Origin: an uncultured Saprospiraceae bacterium | Lineage (GTDB): Bacteria > Bacteroidota > Bacteroidia > Chitinophagales > Saprospiraceae | Assembly (NCBI GenBank): GCA_937921595.1 | Contig: CAKZTD010000398.1 | Coordinates: forward strand, 1 to 32,962 | Reading direction: 5' to 3' | Length of the DNA stretch: 32,962 bases | Shown: piece after piece, positions 24,257 to 31,631 of the stretch | How positions within the stretch are numbered: the first letter of the stretch is position 1 | How the letters are laid out: each line of letters begins with the position of its first letter | The notes under the pieces: model-generated | Seen by the model: only the letters and a program-made list of their open reading frames with translations | Told to the model about the DNA's origin: nothing | Database searches by the model: none | Translations under genes and position numbers: made by a program

Positions 24257-24874
24257 TTATTTTCTTAGCCACTTGCCAAACATCTTCATTCCCATTCCAG
24301 CAACATCATCCATGATACTACCATCACCGTCTTGATCAAGAAACTTACCAATGAAACCCATTTCATCTTTAGCAACTTCTTGGTGTTTTTGAACAGAACC
24401 TCCAAGGAAAGAAGATAAATCTTCGATACCCATGTTTTGCTCTTTTTTAGCTTTTCCTAAAGTTCCTAAAACCATAGGAGCTAAGATTGACATTAGGTTA
24501 CCAGCTTTATCTCCTCCTAATCCACTCATCTTTGCAATCATATCGATCGCACCATTTTGCTTACCTCCAAGAACATGCTTAAGGATACCAGCTCCATTCA
24601 TTGCACGACTATTAGTAGGTTGAGCTTGTCCACCTATCATATCCATAAAATTATCTAATACACCACCATCGTGGTCATTATCCAAAGCAGAAGCTAATGC
24701 AGAAGCACCGTCATTAGAAGATGCGTTCTTCGATAATGCGCCCATTAAAGTAGAAAATATACCTGAAGCAGCTGAAGCAGTTTGCTCTCTGTCAGCACCG
24801 CCGAGTTGTTTACTTAATTGATCGACCACACCTTCGGTCAATTGGCTTTGTAATAAGTCCATTAAATTTGCCAT
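24257..24874 (-). CDS. DUF937 family protein
   Basis: A 205-residue Gly/Ala/Met-rich protein of the DUF937 (YidB-like) family, recognisable from MANLMDLLQSQLTEGVVDQL, ASAASGIFSTLMGALSKN, and LMSILAPMVLGTLGKAKKEQ. Two Asp-rich loops, DNDHDGGVLDN (65-75) and DQDGDGSIMDD (180-190), look like EF-hand or dockerin-type calcium sites, the second near the C terminus as often in this family. No signal peptide. Function unknown. The frame could start at TTG 24880, but ATG at 24874 gives the usual MANLMDLL start. Confidence 0.82.
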   Translation of the reverse strand: MANLMDLLQSQLTEGVVDQLSKQLGGADREQTASAASGIFSTLMGALSKNASSNDGASALASALDNDHDGGVLDNFMDMIGGQAQPTNSRAMNGAGILKHVLGGKQNGAIDMIAKMSGLGGDKAGNLMSILAPMVLGTLGKAKKEQNMGIEDLSSFLGGSVQKHQEVAKDEMGFIGKFLDQDGDGSIMDDVAGMGMKMFGKWLRK

Positions 24875-25239
24875 ATTCAAATTTGTTTACTGTGAAGAAA
24901 TAATTGTTCTTATAAAATCATCCTGCATTTATATTAAAAACCAGGATATCTTTTAGTTAATTTACTGTTGGACAGGGAATATACTACATTTTCTAATAAT
25001 TATTACCAAATCAACAACTGTTTATTGTGTGACGGGATTTACTTCAAAAAGTCTCACATTCTTTAAAATTCTTTTACAATAGAGTCTATTTGGGCATTAA
25101 TGCATAATTTTTTGTAATTTTCGGATAGGGAAGAATATCTGATGATATAAGCTGGTTTTTTATCATCCAAGAATTACAGCATTCTACGTTTTTTGAAGCG
25201 TTAGAATAACCAAAACTTACTAGGAGGAACAATTTTATC
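24875..25239. other. Gene-free divergent interval
   Basis: 365 AT-rich bases between the divergent DUF937 and Pycsar-effector-like genes; both promoters must lie here. A weak hairpin ATCCTG/CAGGAT (around 24920-24953) and a TACGTTTT near-match to a -7 box (near 25184) are the only signals seen. No coding frame. Confidence 0.55.
25222..25227 (+). promoter_or_regulatory. Shine-Dalgarno site AGGAGG
   Basis: A perfect AGGAGG lies 12 bases before the ATG at 25240. Such sites are rare in Bacteroidota, where translation usually does not depend on them, and no other gene in this window shows one. The spacing is longer than the optimum of 5-9 bases. Confidence 0.5.
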
Positions 25240-26496
25240 ATGTTTGAAATCGAAAAAGAGAATTTCTCTGAAAAACCGATGGCGGAAACCAATGGCCAGA
25301 TTGTAAATCGTTGCGCCGATTTTGTCTTAGAACTTTTCAATGAAAAGGCAGATTCGCGTTTAACTTTCCACAACTACCAACATACAACAGGAATCGTTGC
25401 ATTAGTTGAAAAGATCGCCCACTCCCCTATTCCTGATCACGCTTCACAAAATATTTCTAAAAGCTCAATAGAAATTGCTCAACTAGCAGCTTGGCTTCGT
25501 AATACAGGCTATTTGATTGATTATAATAATCCACAAGATCGGAGTATTCATATTGCCAAGGAATTTCTTAGTCAGAATAATTATCCAACCGCTAATTTTG
25601 AAAAAGTCATTAATTGTCTAGTTGCTTCTGCAAGTAACCGAGCAAGTACGATCGAAGAGCAATTACTTTTAGATGCCATCAATGGTTATCATTATACGTC
25701 TGATTATTTCCAACAACATCCATTACTTCGTTTGGAATGGGAACTCATCCAAAACAAAAAGATTTCGACTTTAGATTGGAATCAAATTCAGTTGCAATAC
25801 TTATTGAAAACAAAATTCTTTACACCTTATGCGAAACTGAACTTTGAACCTGTCTTAGCGAATAATATTTTTACTCAAAAAAATAAAGTTCAAAAGAATC
25901 TTCGAACGGGTGAAGTATCAATGGAAGAGGATGGAAGTCTTAGAAAATTTCAAGGCTTGGAACGAAAACTTCCGAGCGATGCAACACAAACTTTTTTTAG
26001 AACGAATTATAGAAATCATATTAACCTAAGTGCTATCGCTGACAACAAAGCGAATATCATGATTAGTGTAAATGCGATTTTGATCTCTGTATTAATTTCT
26101 CTTTTGACTTATCAAAACATTGCAGAGACAAGGCCAATGGTTTTATTACCTGTGGTTATTTTCCTTTTCACAGGATTAGTTTCTTTGATCTTTGCCGTGC
26201 TTTCGATTCGCCCAAAAGTTACTTCTCTTAACCCTGAAGGCACTCAAACGGAAATCGCTAAACGTAATATTATTTTCTTTGGAAACTTCGTCCATATGAA
26301 GCTTGAAGAATATGAATCAGCGATGGATGCTATGTTCAGAGATGGAGAATTGATCTATGGGAATATGGTTAGAGATCTATATTTTTTAGGAAAAGTACTT
26401 GACAAAAAATATCGTTACCTAACGCTTTCGTACAATACTTTTATGATTGGTTTTGTCGCAACAGTAGTTACTTTTTTAGTGGCGATTTTTATGTAG
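25240..26496 (+). CDS. HD-like domain fused to Pycsar-effector (DUF5706/PycTM) membrane domain
   Basis: 418 residues in two parts. Residues ~20-200 resemble an HD phosphohydrolase fold: FHNYQHT holds His44 and His48, and LLLDAINGY holds Asp145. At the usual HD-dyad position (AAWxHDTGY in relatives) this protein reads AAWLRNTGY, with Arg87-Asn88, so metal binding is probably lost. Residues ~250-418 are the Pycsar effector domain: FFRTNYRNHINLSAIADNKANIMISVNA, then membrane helices at about 274-290, 301-322 and 400-416. In Pycsar defence, cCMP/cUMP made by a cyclase activates PycTM to damage the membrane. No cyclase gene is near, so this chromosomal fusion may have another nucleotide-signal role. 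ATG with an unusual AGGAGG site. A periodic hairpin array follows the stop. Confidence 0.83.
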   Translation: MFEIEKENFSEKPMAETNGQIVNRCADFVLELFNEKADSRLTFHNYQHTTGIVALVEKIAHSPIPDHASQNISKSSIEIAQLAAWLRNTGYLIDYNNPQDRSIHIAKEFLSQNNYPTANFEKVINCLVASASNRASTIEEQLLLDAINGYHYTSDYFQQHPLLRLEWELIQNKKISTLDWNQIQLQYLLKTKFFTPYAKLNFEPVLANNIFTQKNKVQKNLRTGEVSMEEDGSLRKFQGLERKLPSDATQTFFRTNYRNHINLSAIADNKANIMISVNAILISVLISLLTYQNIAETRPMVLLPVVIFLFTGLVSLIFAVLSIRPKVTSLNPEGTQTEIAKRNIIFFGNFVHMKLEEYESAMDAMFRDGELIYGNMVRDLYFLGKVLDKKYRYLTLSYNTFMIGFVATVVTFLVAIFM

Positions 26497-26512
26497 GAAA
26501 AGTTATAAAAAC

Positions 26513-26589
26513 AACAAGTTAAGAAGTTAACAAAGGCTCCGATATTCTGCTTACTTCTTAACTTGTTACTTTGCTTACTTGTTTTACCT
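26513..26589. repeat. 8-base-periodic self-complementary array, likely terminator
   Basis: Left arm octamers AACAAGTT (26513) and AAGAAGTT (26521). Right arm octamers CTTACTTC (26550), TTAACTTG, TTACTTTG and CTTACTTG (26574). A perfect 15-bp stem joins 26513-26527 with 26553-26567. It starts 17 bases after the plus-strand stop at 26496 and ends at the minus-strand stop at 26589, so it probably serves as terminator for both convergent genes. Confidence 0.7.
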
Positions 26590-27614
26590 CAATCTCTCCA
26601 ATTCATAGTCTTCAAATCCCAGCTACCATCATCTCGTTCCACTAATTTTGCTTTAAGCTTTTTACGCTTTTCCTCAGAATCAAAAGGTATAAAATCAAAC
26701 TCGATCGTTTTTTCATCTACCCAAACTGGACGCATTGGCTCGTAATGATCAAGTTCTTCCTCAAAAAGAGGTTCCTGACTAAAGCCTTCGTCGGTGATTG
26801 CGAATAATTGAATGCCATTAAATTCAAAACCGCCAGCTCCACCGGCATTACTAATTAATATTTTTCTCTTATCTGGAGACAATCTCGGCATCCCAGAAAT
26901 AGGGATTGCATACCCGAATTTATCATCTAACATCAGGTAGTTACCTGACTCATAACCAATGATTCTAAAAACGAAATATCCGATTTTGTCCAAATAATAC
27001 CGATAAGCATATTCTCGATATTCTTGTTCATCAGACGTTCCTTTTTCGTTCACTAGGTTTTTAGTCTCTCCACTAAGCAATGTCACTTGGTACCCTGTCG
27101 GAGTCACCTTTATATATCGAGCATCCTTTTTCGTTTGTTCTTTTGCGACTTTAACATAGCAATCATACCAGGATTTATAATTCCCTTGCTTCGCATGAAC
27201 TGCATCACATTCATCATAAGGCATTTTTGAAAAATCTACTTTAGGAGCCTCATCCGTCACAGCCCCTCCAAAAACCCAACCTTCGTTACCTTGCTCAGAT
27301 CTTACTTTCAACCATGGCTCTTCAAACCAGCGATTTCTTAGCTTTATTCTTTCTTTCGAATCTGTTTTTTCATTTAGAAAAAGCAATGGCCCACCTTCCT
27401 CGATTTGCTCCACCACAGCTGCTTCTTTCGTTGGTTTAGCTCTCAATCTCAATTTATCTACGGTTGCATAATACCATAATTCTGCAGGCTCTATCTTCTC
27501 CTCACTTATTAAAGTATCAACTTCTATTGCCGGATTCTTTGGAGTCTCGGGGGAGTTTGTATTTTTACACGCAAAGAAAAGTGTTAAAATTAGGATCGAT
27601 TTGAGTAATTTCAT
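26589..27614 (-). CDS. Probable lipoprotein with SH3-like domain
   Basis: A 341-residue predicted lipoprotein: MKLLKSILILTLFFAC has a signal peptide ending in a lipid-accepting Cys16, followed by a Ser/Pro/Asn/Thr linker. Residues ~45-120 are a bacterial SH3-like domain (WYYATVDKLRLRAKPTKEAAVV, then WLKVRSEQGNEGWVFGGAV), often a cell-wall or ligand-binding module. The remaining ~220 residues (GNYKSWYDCYVKVAKEQ, LLSGETKNLVNEKG, MPRLSPDKRKILISN, FEFNGIQLFAITDEG) show no family I can name but look like a beta-rich sensor. Probably on the periplasmic face of a membrane. ATG start; divergent from the glucosaminidase gene. Confidence 0.75.
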   Translation of the reverse strand: MKLLKSILILTLFFACKNTNSPETPKNPAIEVDTLISEEKIEPAELWYYATVDKLRLRAKPTKEAAVVEQIEEGGPLLFLNEKTDSKERIKLRNRWFEEPWLKVRSEQGNEGWVFGGAVTDEAPKVDFSKMPYDECDAVHAKQGNYKSWYDCYVKVAKEQTKKDARYIKVTPTGYQVTLLSGETKNLVNEKGTSDEQEYREYAYRYYLDKIGYFVFRIIGYESGNYLMLDDKFGYAIPISGMPRLSPDKRKILISNAGGAGGFEFNGIQLFAITDEGFSQEPLFEEELDHYEPMRPVWVDEKTIEFDFIPFDSEEKRKKLKAKLVERDDGSWDLKTMNWRD

Positions 27615-27709
27615 CTATGTTTCAAATTAAAAATACGTTAAATATAAAAAAGTAATTTCACCATAAACGATAACTAAGTCTAAGTTTATACGATTTTGGA
27701 AATAAATTT

Positions 27710-27806
27710 GATAGTATAGGTAGTTTGACAGAATTATATTAATTTATTTTTTCTCAAGATTTCGAAATATTTTAACATAATTCTGTTCCGTCACTAAGAA
27801 CCTATC
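27710..27806. repeat. Asymmetric inverted-repeat element, copy B
   Basis: A 97-bp element with GATAG/CCTATC ends. The left arm has TAGGTAGTTTGACAGAATTAT (27717-27737; two differences from copy A in 21 bases). The right arm has ATAATTCTGTTCCGTCACT (27777-27795; two differences in 19). AGAATTAT/ATAATTCT and GAC/GTC pair, with five extra bases in the right arm between them, as in copy A. The interior is unrelated to copy A. It lies in the divergent region between the lipoprotein and glucosaminidase genes. Confidence 0.65.
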
Positions 27807-27849
27807 AAAGTACCGATAACAAACACTCGACACCATAAAAAGTAATCCT

Positions 27850-29259
27850 ATGTCAGGCAAACGCAATCTCATCATTATCCTCTTGGCAATAGTCCTACCA
27901 AGTATCCTTCCTGCTCAAACCGCTGCAAGAAATGATTATATCAATCGTTTTCGAAAAATCGCGATTAGCGAAATGGAAAGAACAGGGATCCCTGCAAGTA
28001 TAAAACTTGCTCAGGGTATCCTCGAATCCGGAGACGGTAAAAGTACCTTAGCGAGAAAGGCTAAAAATCATTTTGGTATAAAATGCCATAGCACCTGGAA
28101 TGGAAAAACTCATTATATCGAAGATGATGATTATGATGACAATGGAAAGCTCATCAAATCCTGTTTTAGAGTTTATAAAAACGCAGATGCTTCTTATATT
28201 GCACATTCTGAATTTTTAAGAGATCCTAAAAAGAAATATCGCTATGGCTTTCTATTTAGTTTACCTTCGACGGATTATAAATCTTGGGCTAGAGGATTGA
28301 AACAAGCTGGTTATGCAACTAGCCCAACCTATGCTGAAAAACTAATTCGGATTATTGAAGGTTCTGAGCTTTATCGTTTTGATGAGATGGGAATCACAGG
28401 GGTTGCTGCAGGTGAAAAAACCGAAGCAGAGATTAAGCGTTTAAATATCAAAACGGTAAATGATGTAAAAATCACCGTGGCTGAAGAAGGAGAGACGGTT
28501 GTCGATATTGCTGAGCGTACCGAAAAATCTGTCGAAAGAATTTTAAAATATAATGAAAAACTTACACGGAAAAATCAACAGATAGAAAAAGGTACTCGAG
28601 TATTTTTACAAAGAAAACGGAACAACTCCAGAGGTAAAAAGAAATGGCACTTTGTCAAAAAAGGAGAAACCATGTTTGATATCTCTCAACGATATGGAGT
28701 TAGCTTAGAGAAATTACGACATAAAAATAGAATCCCTAATCGAGCAGAACCCGCCGTTGGTGAAAAGATTAAGATTAGAGGTTGGTTTAAGGTTGGCAAA
28801 AATGAACGTCCTCAGACTCGTAAAAGATCTGATCTCTTCGAAGAGGAAGAAGAACTCAGAAACGAAGAAGAAGAAAAGATAAATGATGAAGATTTTATCG
28901 AAATAGAAATTCCGACGAGTAATTCAGACGATGAAGAATTTGACGAAGACATCGTTCCTGAGACTCCCGATTCTGAAATTTTCGATGAACCTATTTTCGA
29001 AGAAGAAACAGGAAGTGGGGAAACGGAAACACCCAATACAAATACAAACACCGGCACAAATACCAATACGAATTCTGGTAATACGAATACGAATCCTCAA
29101 AACGATCAACCAACGACAGGAGTTTATTATTCAGCAGTAAAAGGAGATACACTTTTTAGTATTTCCAGAAAGTATGGAACGACAGTTGAAGCTATAAAAA
29201 GATTAAACAACTTGACTAATAACACCATTAGTATTGGACAAAGACTTAGAATTTTTTAA
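27850..29259 (+). CDS. Exported glucosaminidase (GH73/FlgJ-type) with LysM repeats
   Basis: A 469-residue exported peptidoglycan hydrolase. The signal peptide spans ~1-22 (MSGKRNLIIILLAIVLPSILPAQ). A GH73-like glucosaminidase domain at ~30-175 has the likely catalytic Glu59 in LAQGILESGDGKSTLARKAKNHFGIK and the typical FRVYKNADASYIAHSEFL and YGFLFSLPSTDYKSWARGLKQAGYAT blocks. LysM modules lie at ~204-255 (divergent), ~266-310 and ~425-469. An acidic stretch (~328-395) and an Asn-Thr repeat linker (~396-420) separate the last LysM. It probably splits septal or side-wall peptidoglycan. ATG start; a 22-bp hairpin 10 bases after the stop marks its end. Confidence 0.9.
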   Translation: MSGKRNLIIILLAIVLPSILPAQTAARNDYINRFRKIAISEMERTGIPASIKLAQGILESGDGKSTLARKAKNHFGIKCHSTWNGKTHYIEDDDYDDNGKLIKSCFRVYKNADASYIAHSEFLRDPKKKYRYGFLFSLPSTDYKSWARGLKQAGYATSPTYAEKLIRIIEGSELYRFDEMGITGVAAGEKTEAEIKRLNIKTVNDVKITVAEEGETVVDIAERTEKSVERILKYNEKLTRKNQQIEKGTRVFLQRKRNNSRGKKKWHFVKKGETMFDISQRYGVSLEKLRHKNRIPNRAEPAVGEKIKIRGWFKVGKNERPQTRKRSDLFEEEEELRNEEEEKINDEDFIEIEIPTSNSDDEEFDEDIVPETPDSEIFDEPIFEEETGSGETETPNTNTNTGTNTNTNSGNTNTNPQNDQPTTGVYYSAVKGDTLFSISRKYGTTVEAIKRLNNLTNNTISIGQRLRIF

Positions 29260-29269
29260 AATAACCTTC

Positions 29270-29325
29270 AAGAGATGCTGTCAATTTGATTACCTTTTCA
29301 ATAAATCAAATTGATAGCACCTCTT
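29270..29325 (+). terminator. Terminator-like hairpin after the glucosaminidase gene
   Basis: A 22-base stem (29270-29291 with 29304-29325) with two non-Watson-Crick positions and a 12-base loop, ten bases after the stop, followed by AAGTTTTATG. The T run is weak, but size and position fit a terminator. Confidence 0.7.
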
Positions 29326-29367
29326 AAGTTTTATGATAAAGTTTTACAATTATAAATCACAAATCTT

Positions 29368-30096
29368 ATGAAAAAATACTTACTCCTTTGCTTTATCTTA
29401 TCCATTTTTACAAACATCTCTTTCGCACAGAGTTATGCCTTTGGTGTCAAAGGAGGCTTGACCGCTAGTTTTCAAAAATGGAATAACTACGAAAGAGACC
29501 CTCTTTTCGCTTATCATGGAATTGTATTTATTGAATCAGCTCAAGAAGAAAATAAAGTTGCTGTTTTTGCTCAGATAGGCTACCATGTAAAAGGAAGCGC
29601 ATTAAGAAATAGAAATTTTTTCAATCCCATCAATGGGCAAACTTTTCGTCCGCCTACGACAAAATTTTTATTCAACAACATATCACTTACTCTTGGTGGC
29701 AAACAAAAATATGATTGGGGAGAAAGTAACAAAATGTACTATCTTTTTGGCTTACGTGGAGACTTCACTATCAGTACCAATTTTGATCAGTATGAATCAA
29801 TAAATCGTATGTTTAATACGCTTTATTATCCTGATGATTCCTTTGTTAGAAAATGGAATTACGGCGCGACCTTAGGCGGAGGCTTCGAATTTGCTATCAC
29901 TGATTACGTTGCAGGTATTGTTGAATTTACTGTAAACCCAGATTTTTCAAGACAATATTTCCAACAGCCTATTCCTAACATACTTGATCTTCGAACTGGT
30001 CAAAACAGAACTTTAAGAGAAACAGAAATTAGAAATACTACTTTCGAAATCACTGTTGGTCTTCGATTCCTTCATGAGATTGAATATATAGATTAG
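29368..30096 (+). CDS. Outer-membrane beta-barrel protein (porin-like)
   Basis: A 242-residue exported protein: signal peptide MKKYLLLCFILSIFTNISFAQ, then alternating amphipathic strands typical of small barrels (YAFGVKGGLTASFQKW; NKVAVFAQIGYHVKGSAL; ISLTLGGKQKYDW; YYLFGLRGDFTIS; WNYGATLGGGFEFAI; AGIVEFTVNPDFSRQY), ending in EITVGLRFLHEIEYID with an aromatic-hydrophobic last strand. It resembles the general outer-membrane-beta-barrel (OMP_b-brl) group of Bacteroidota. Transport or structural role unknown. ATG start with an A-rich leader. A periodic repeat array begins ten bases after the stop. Confidence 0.78.
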   Translation: MKKYLLLCFILSIFTNISFAQSYAFGVKGGLTASFQKWNNYERDPLFAYHGIVFIESAQEENKVAVFAQIGYHVKGSALRNRNFFNPINGQTFRPPTTKFLFNNISLTLGGKQKYDWGESNKMYYLFGLRGDFTISTNFDQYESINRMFNTLYYPDDSFVRKWNYGATLGGGFEFAITDYVAGIVEFTVNPDFSRQYFQQPIPNILDLRTGQNRTLRETEIRNTTFEITVGLRFLHEIEYID

Positions 30097-30105
30097 AACA
30101 TTTAC

Positions 30106-30204
30106 CAAGTAGTTAAGTGGTCAAGAGGTCAAGGGCGGAATGTTCTTGACCTCTTGGCATTTTAACCACTTAACGACCTGATCTATTGACTACTTGACTA
30201 CTTT
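30106..30204. repeat. 8-base-periodic self-complementary array after the barrel gene
   Basis: The left arm (30106-30133) contains AAGTGGTC and AAGAGGTC octamers; the right arm (30145-30204) is a longer run of CTTGACTA-like octamers. CAAGAGGTCAAG (30122-30133) pairs perfectly with CTTGACCTCTTG (30145-30156). AGTTAAGTGGT-type pairing resumes after exactly eight extra bases (30157-30164) on the right. It starts ten bases after the stop and may terminate the upstream transcript. Confidence 0.7.
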
Positions 30205-30314
30205 CTTCCACCAAAACATTAGGTCAAAAAACAAACACACACTCACTAAACAACTGTAAATCAATAAATTAAATCAACTCAACGTATTTTTTAGTTATAA
30301 ATCGTAATAAATAG

Positions 30315-30345
30315 TTGCAAAACTATAAAAAGCGTCTTACCTTTG
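30315..30345 (+). promoter_or_regulatory. Predicted promoter of the TPR gene, near-leaderless
   Basis: TACCTTTG (30338-30345) exactly matches TAnnTTTG, with TTG at 30315-30317 about 20 bases upstream. The ATG at 30353 is seven bases after the box, so transcription would start within a few bases of the start codon. Confidence 0.65.
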
Positions 30346-30352
30346 AAATAAC

Positions 30353-31534
30353 ATGATAAGTATCCGATTTATTATCAGCTTTCTCTTTTTAATAATCAGC
30401 TCTACCTTGAAAAGTCAGGAGACCGTTATTATAAAAATGGATATCGAAGAATCCTATAAAAAAGGAGTAGAGTTGATGAATGCCAATCGATATGCTGAAG
30501 CATTCGATTATATTTTTGAATGCCAGCGGAGCGACTCCAAGAACTTAGACTATATGAATCGTCTAGGTTATTGTTACTTCCACCTAGGAAATTATCGCGA
30601 AGCTAAATGGGTTTTCGAAACACTTTTAAAAGAAGACTCTTTGAATATTTCAGCATTGGGTAACCTTGCATCTATTGCAAATGCAGAATTAAATTACACT
30701 GCCGCTAGTGATTATTTTAGTCAGCTTATTCAAATCGATTCAACCAATAGTTACTATTTTCGACAGCGTGCATTAATCGCAAAAAAGAAAAAAAATCTTA
30801 TCGCTGCAACCGCGTTTTTTAACAAGGCACATTCGCTCAATGAAAATGATATTGCAACCATCGCAGATCTTGCAGGAATGTATCTCGACATAAAAGCGCT
30901 CGATTATGCACAACAAGTCATAGACAAAGGCATGCAAAAAGATTCTTCGAATATTCGAATTCTTCAAACGAATGCTCGTGTTCAAAATGCAGTTGATGAT
31001 TATCCAGGAGTGATCCGTTCTATCAGTCGAGCAATGGAATTAAAAGACTCTAGCAATTATTTTGCAATGATGATTAGTGTCGCTTATTTAAAAACAGATC
31101 AGCCAGACGAGTGTATTTACCATCTAAACAGAGTGGTCGCCAGAGAACGAGATTCAGAATATACACATCATTACCTGGCTATGGCTTACGAAGAAAAAGA
31201 TGATTTTAAAAAAGCAGCGGAACATTATCAGATCGCAATCGAAAAAGGAATTTCAACACAAGTTCCTCGTTCGCATGAAGACTTGGCTAAGCTTTTTGAA
31301 AAAAACAACAAATATTATAAAGCTTATGAAAACTATAAAGCAGCTCACAATTACAAACCAGACAACGAGTTACTTTTCCATATCGCTCACAATGCAGATC
31401 GTTATTACAAAGATAAAACCATTGCCATGCGGTATTACAAAAAGTATTTAAAAACCAAAGACGAAAAGTATCAACAGTATTCCAAACAGAGAATTGATCA
31501 GCTGAAAGAAATTATTCATCAGATGACAAAGTAA
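30353..31534 (+). CDS. Exported tetratricopeptide-repeat protein
   Basis: 393 residues: signal peptide MISIRFIISFLFLIISSTLKSQ, then about ten TPR units from residue ~30 to the end (for example ANRYAEAFDYIFECQRSD, GYCYFHLGNYREAKWVFETLL, ANAELNYTAASDYFSQLIQID, AMAYEEKDDFKKAAEHYQIAIEKG, LFEKNNKYYKAYENYKAAH). TPR arrays bind partner proteins; exported ones often support envelope assembly or secretion in Bacteroidota, but the partner is unknown. No catalytic motif. ATG with an exact -7 box seven bases upstream. The stop overlaps the first base of a periodic repeat array that separates it from the BlaI-like gene. Confidence 0.85.
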   Translation: MISIRFIISFLFLIISSTLKSQETVIIKMDIEESYKKGVELMNANRYAEAFDYIFECQRSDSKNLDYMNRLGYCYFHLGNYREAKWVFETLLKEDSLNISALGNLASIANAELNYTAASDYFSQLIQIDSTNSYYFRQRALIAKKKKNLIAATAFFNKAHSLNENDIATIADLAGMYLDIKALDYAQQVIDKGMQKDSSNIRILQTNARVQNAVDDYPGVIRSISRAMELKDSSNYFAMMISVAYLKTDQPDECIYHLNRVVARERDSEYTHHYLAMAYEEKDDFKKAAEHYQIAIEKGISTQVPRSHEDLAKLFEKNNKYYKAYENYKAAHNYKPDNELLFHIAHNADRYYKDKTIAMRYYKKYLKTKDEKYQQYSKQRIDQLKEIIHQMTK

Positions 31535-31621
31535 ACCAAGTCAACAAAGTAACAAGAGAACAAGAGAACAATAAACTAAGCCTTTGTTAACTTACTCGCT
31601 TATTGACTTGCTAACTTGCTA
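31534..31621. repeat. 8-base-periodic self-complementary array, eleven units
   Basis: 88 bases divide exactly into eleven octamers. The left half has words such as CAACAAAG (31542), GAACAAGA (31558) and GAACAATA (31566). The right half has their approximate complements, such as CTTTGTTA (31582), GCTTATTG (31598) and two identical ACTTGCTA units (31606, 31614). It begins on the last base of the TPR stop codon and ends ten bases before the BlaI-like start, so it fills the entire intergenic space. Confidence 0.75.
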
Positions 31622-31631
31622 AATTAAATTC

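Noticed and set aside
25017-25060. Possible third copy of the inverted-repeat element (GTGTGACGGGATTT)
   Set aside because: Only the short GTGACGGGA word matches; the second arm and the AATTAT block are missing.
25240-26496. Complete Pycsar defence operon
   Set aside because: Only an effector-type domain is present; no uridylate/cytidylate cyclase gene lies within the window.
28812-29109. Minus-strand Ser/Ile/Arg-rich frames opposite the acidic and Asn-Thr linker
   Set aside because: They are the antisense translation of low-complexity coding repeats.
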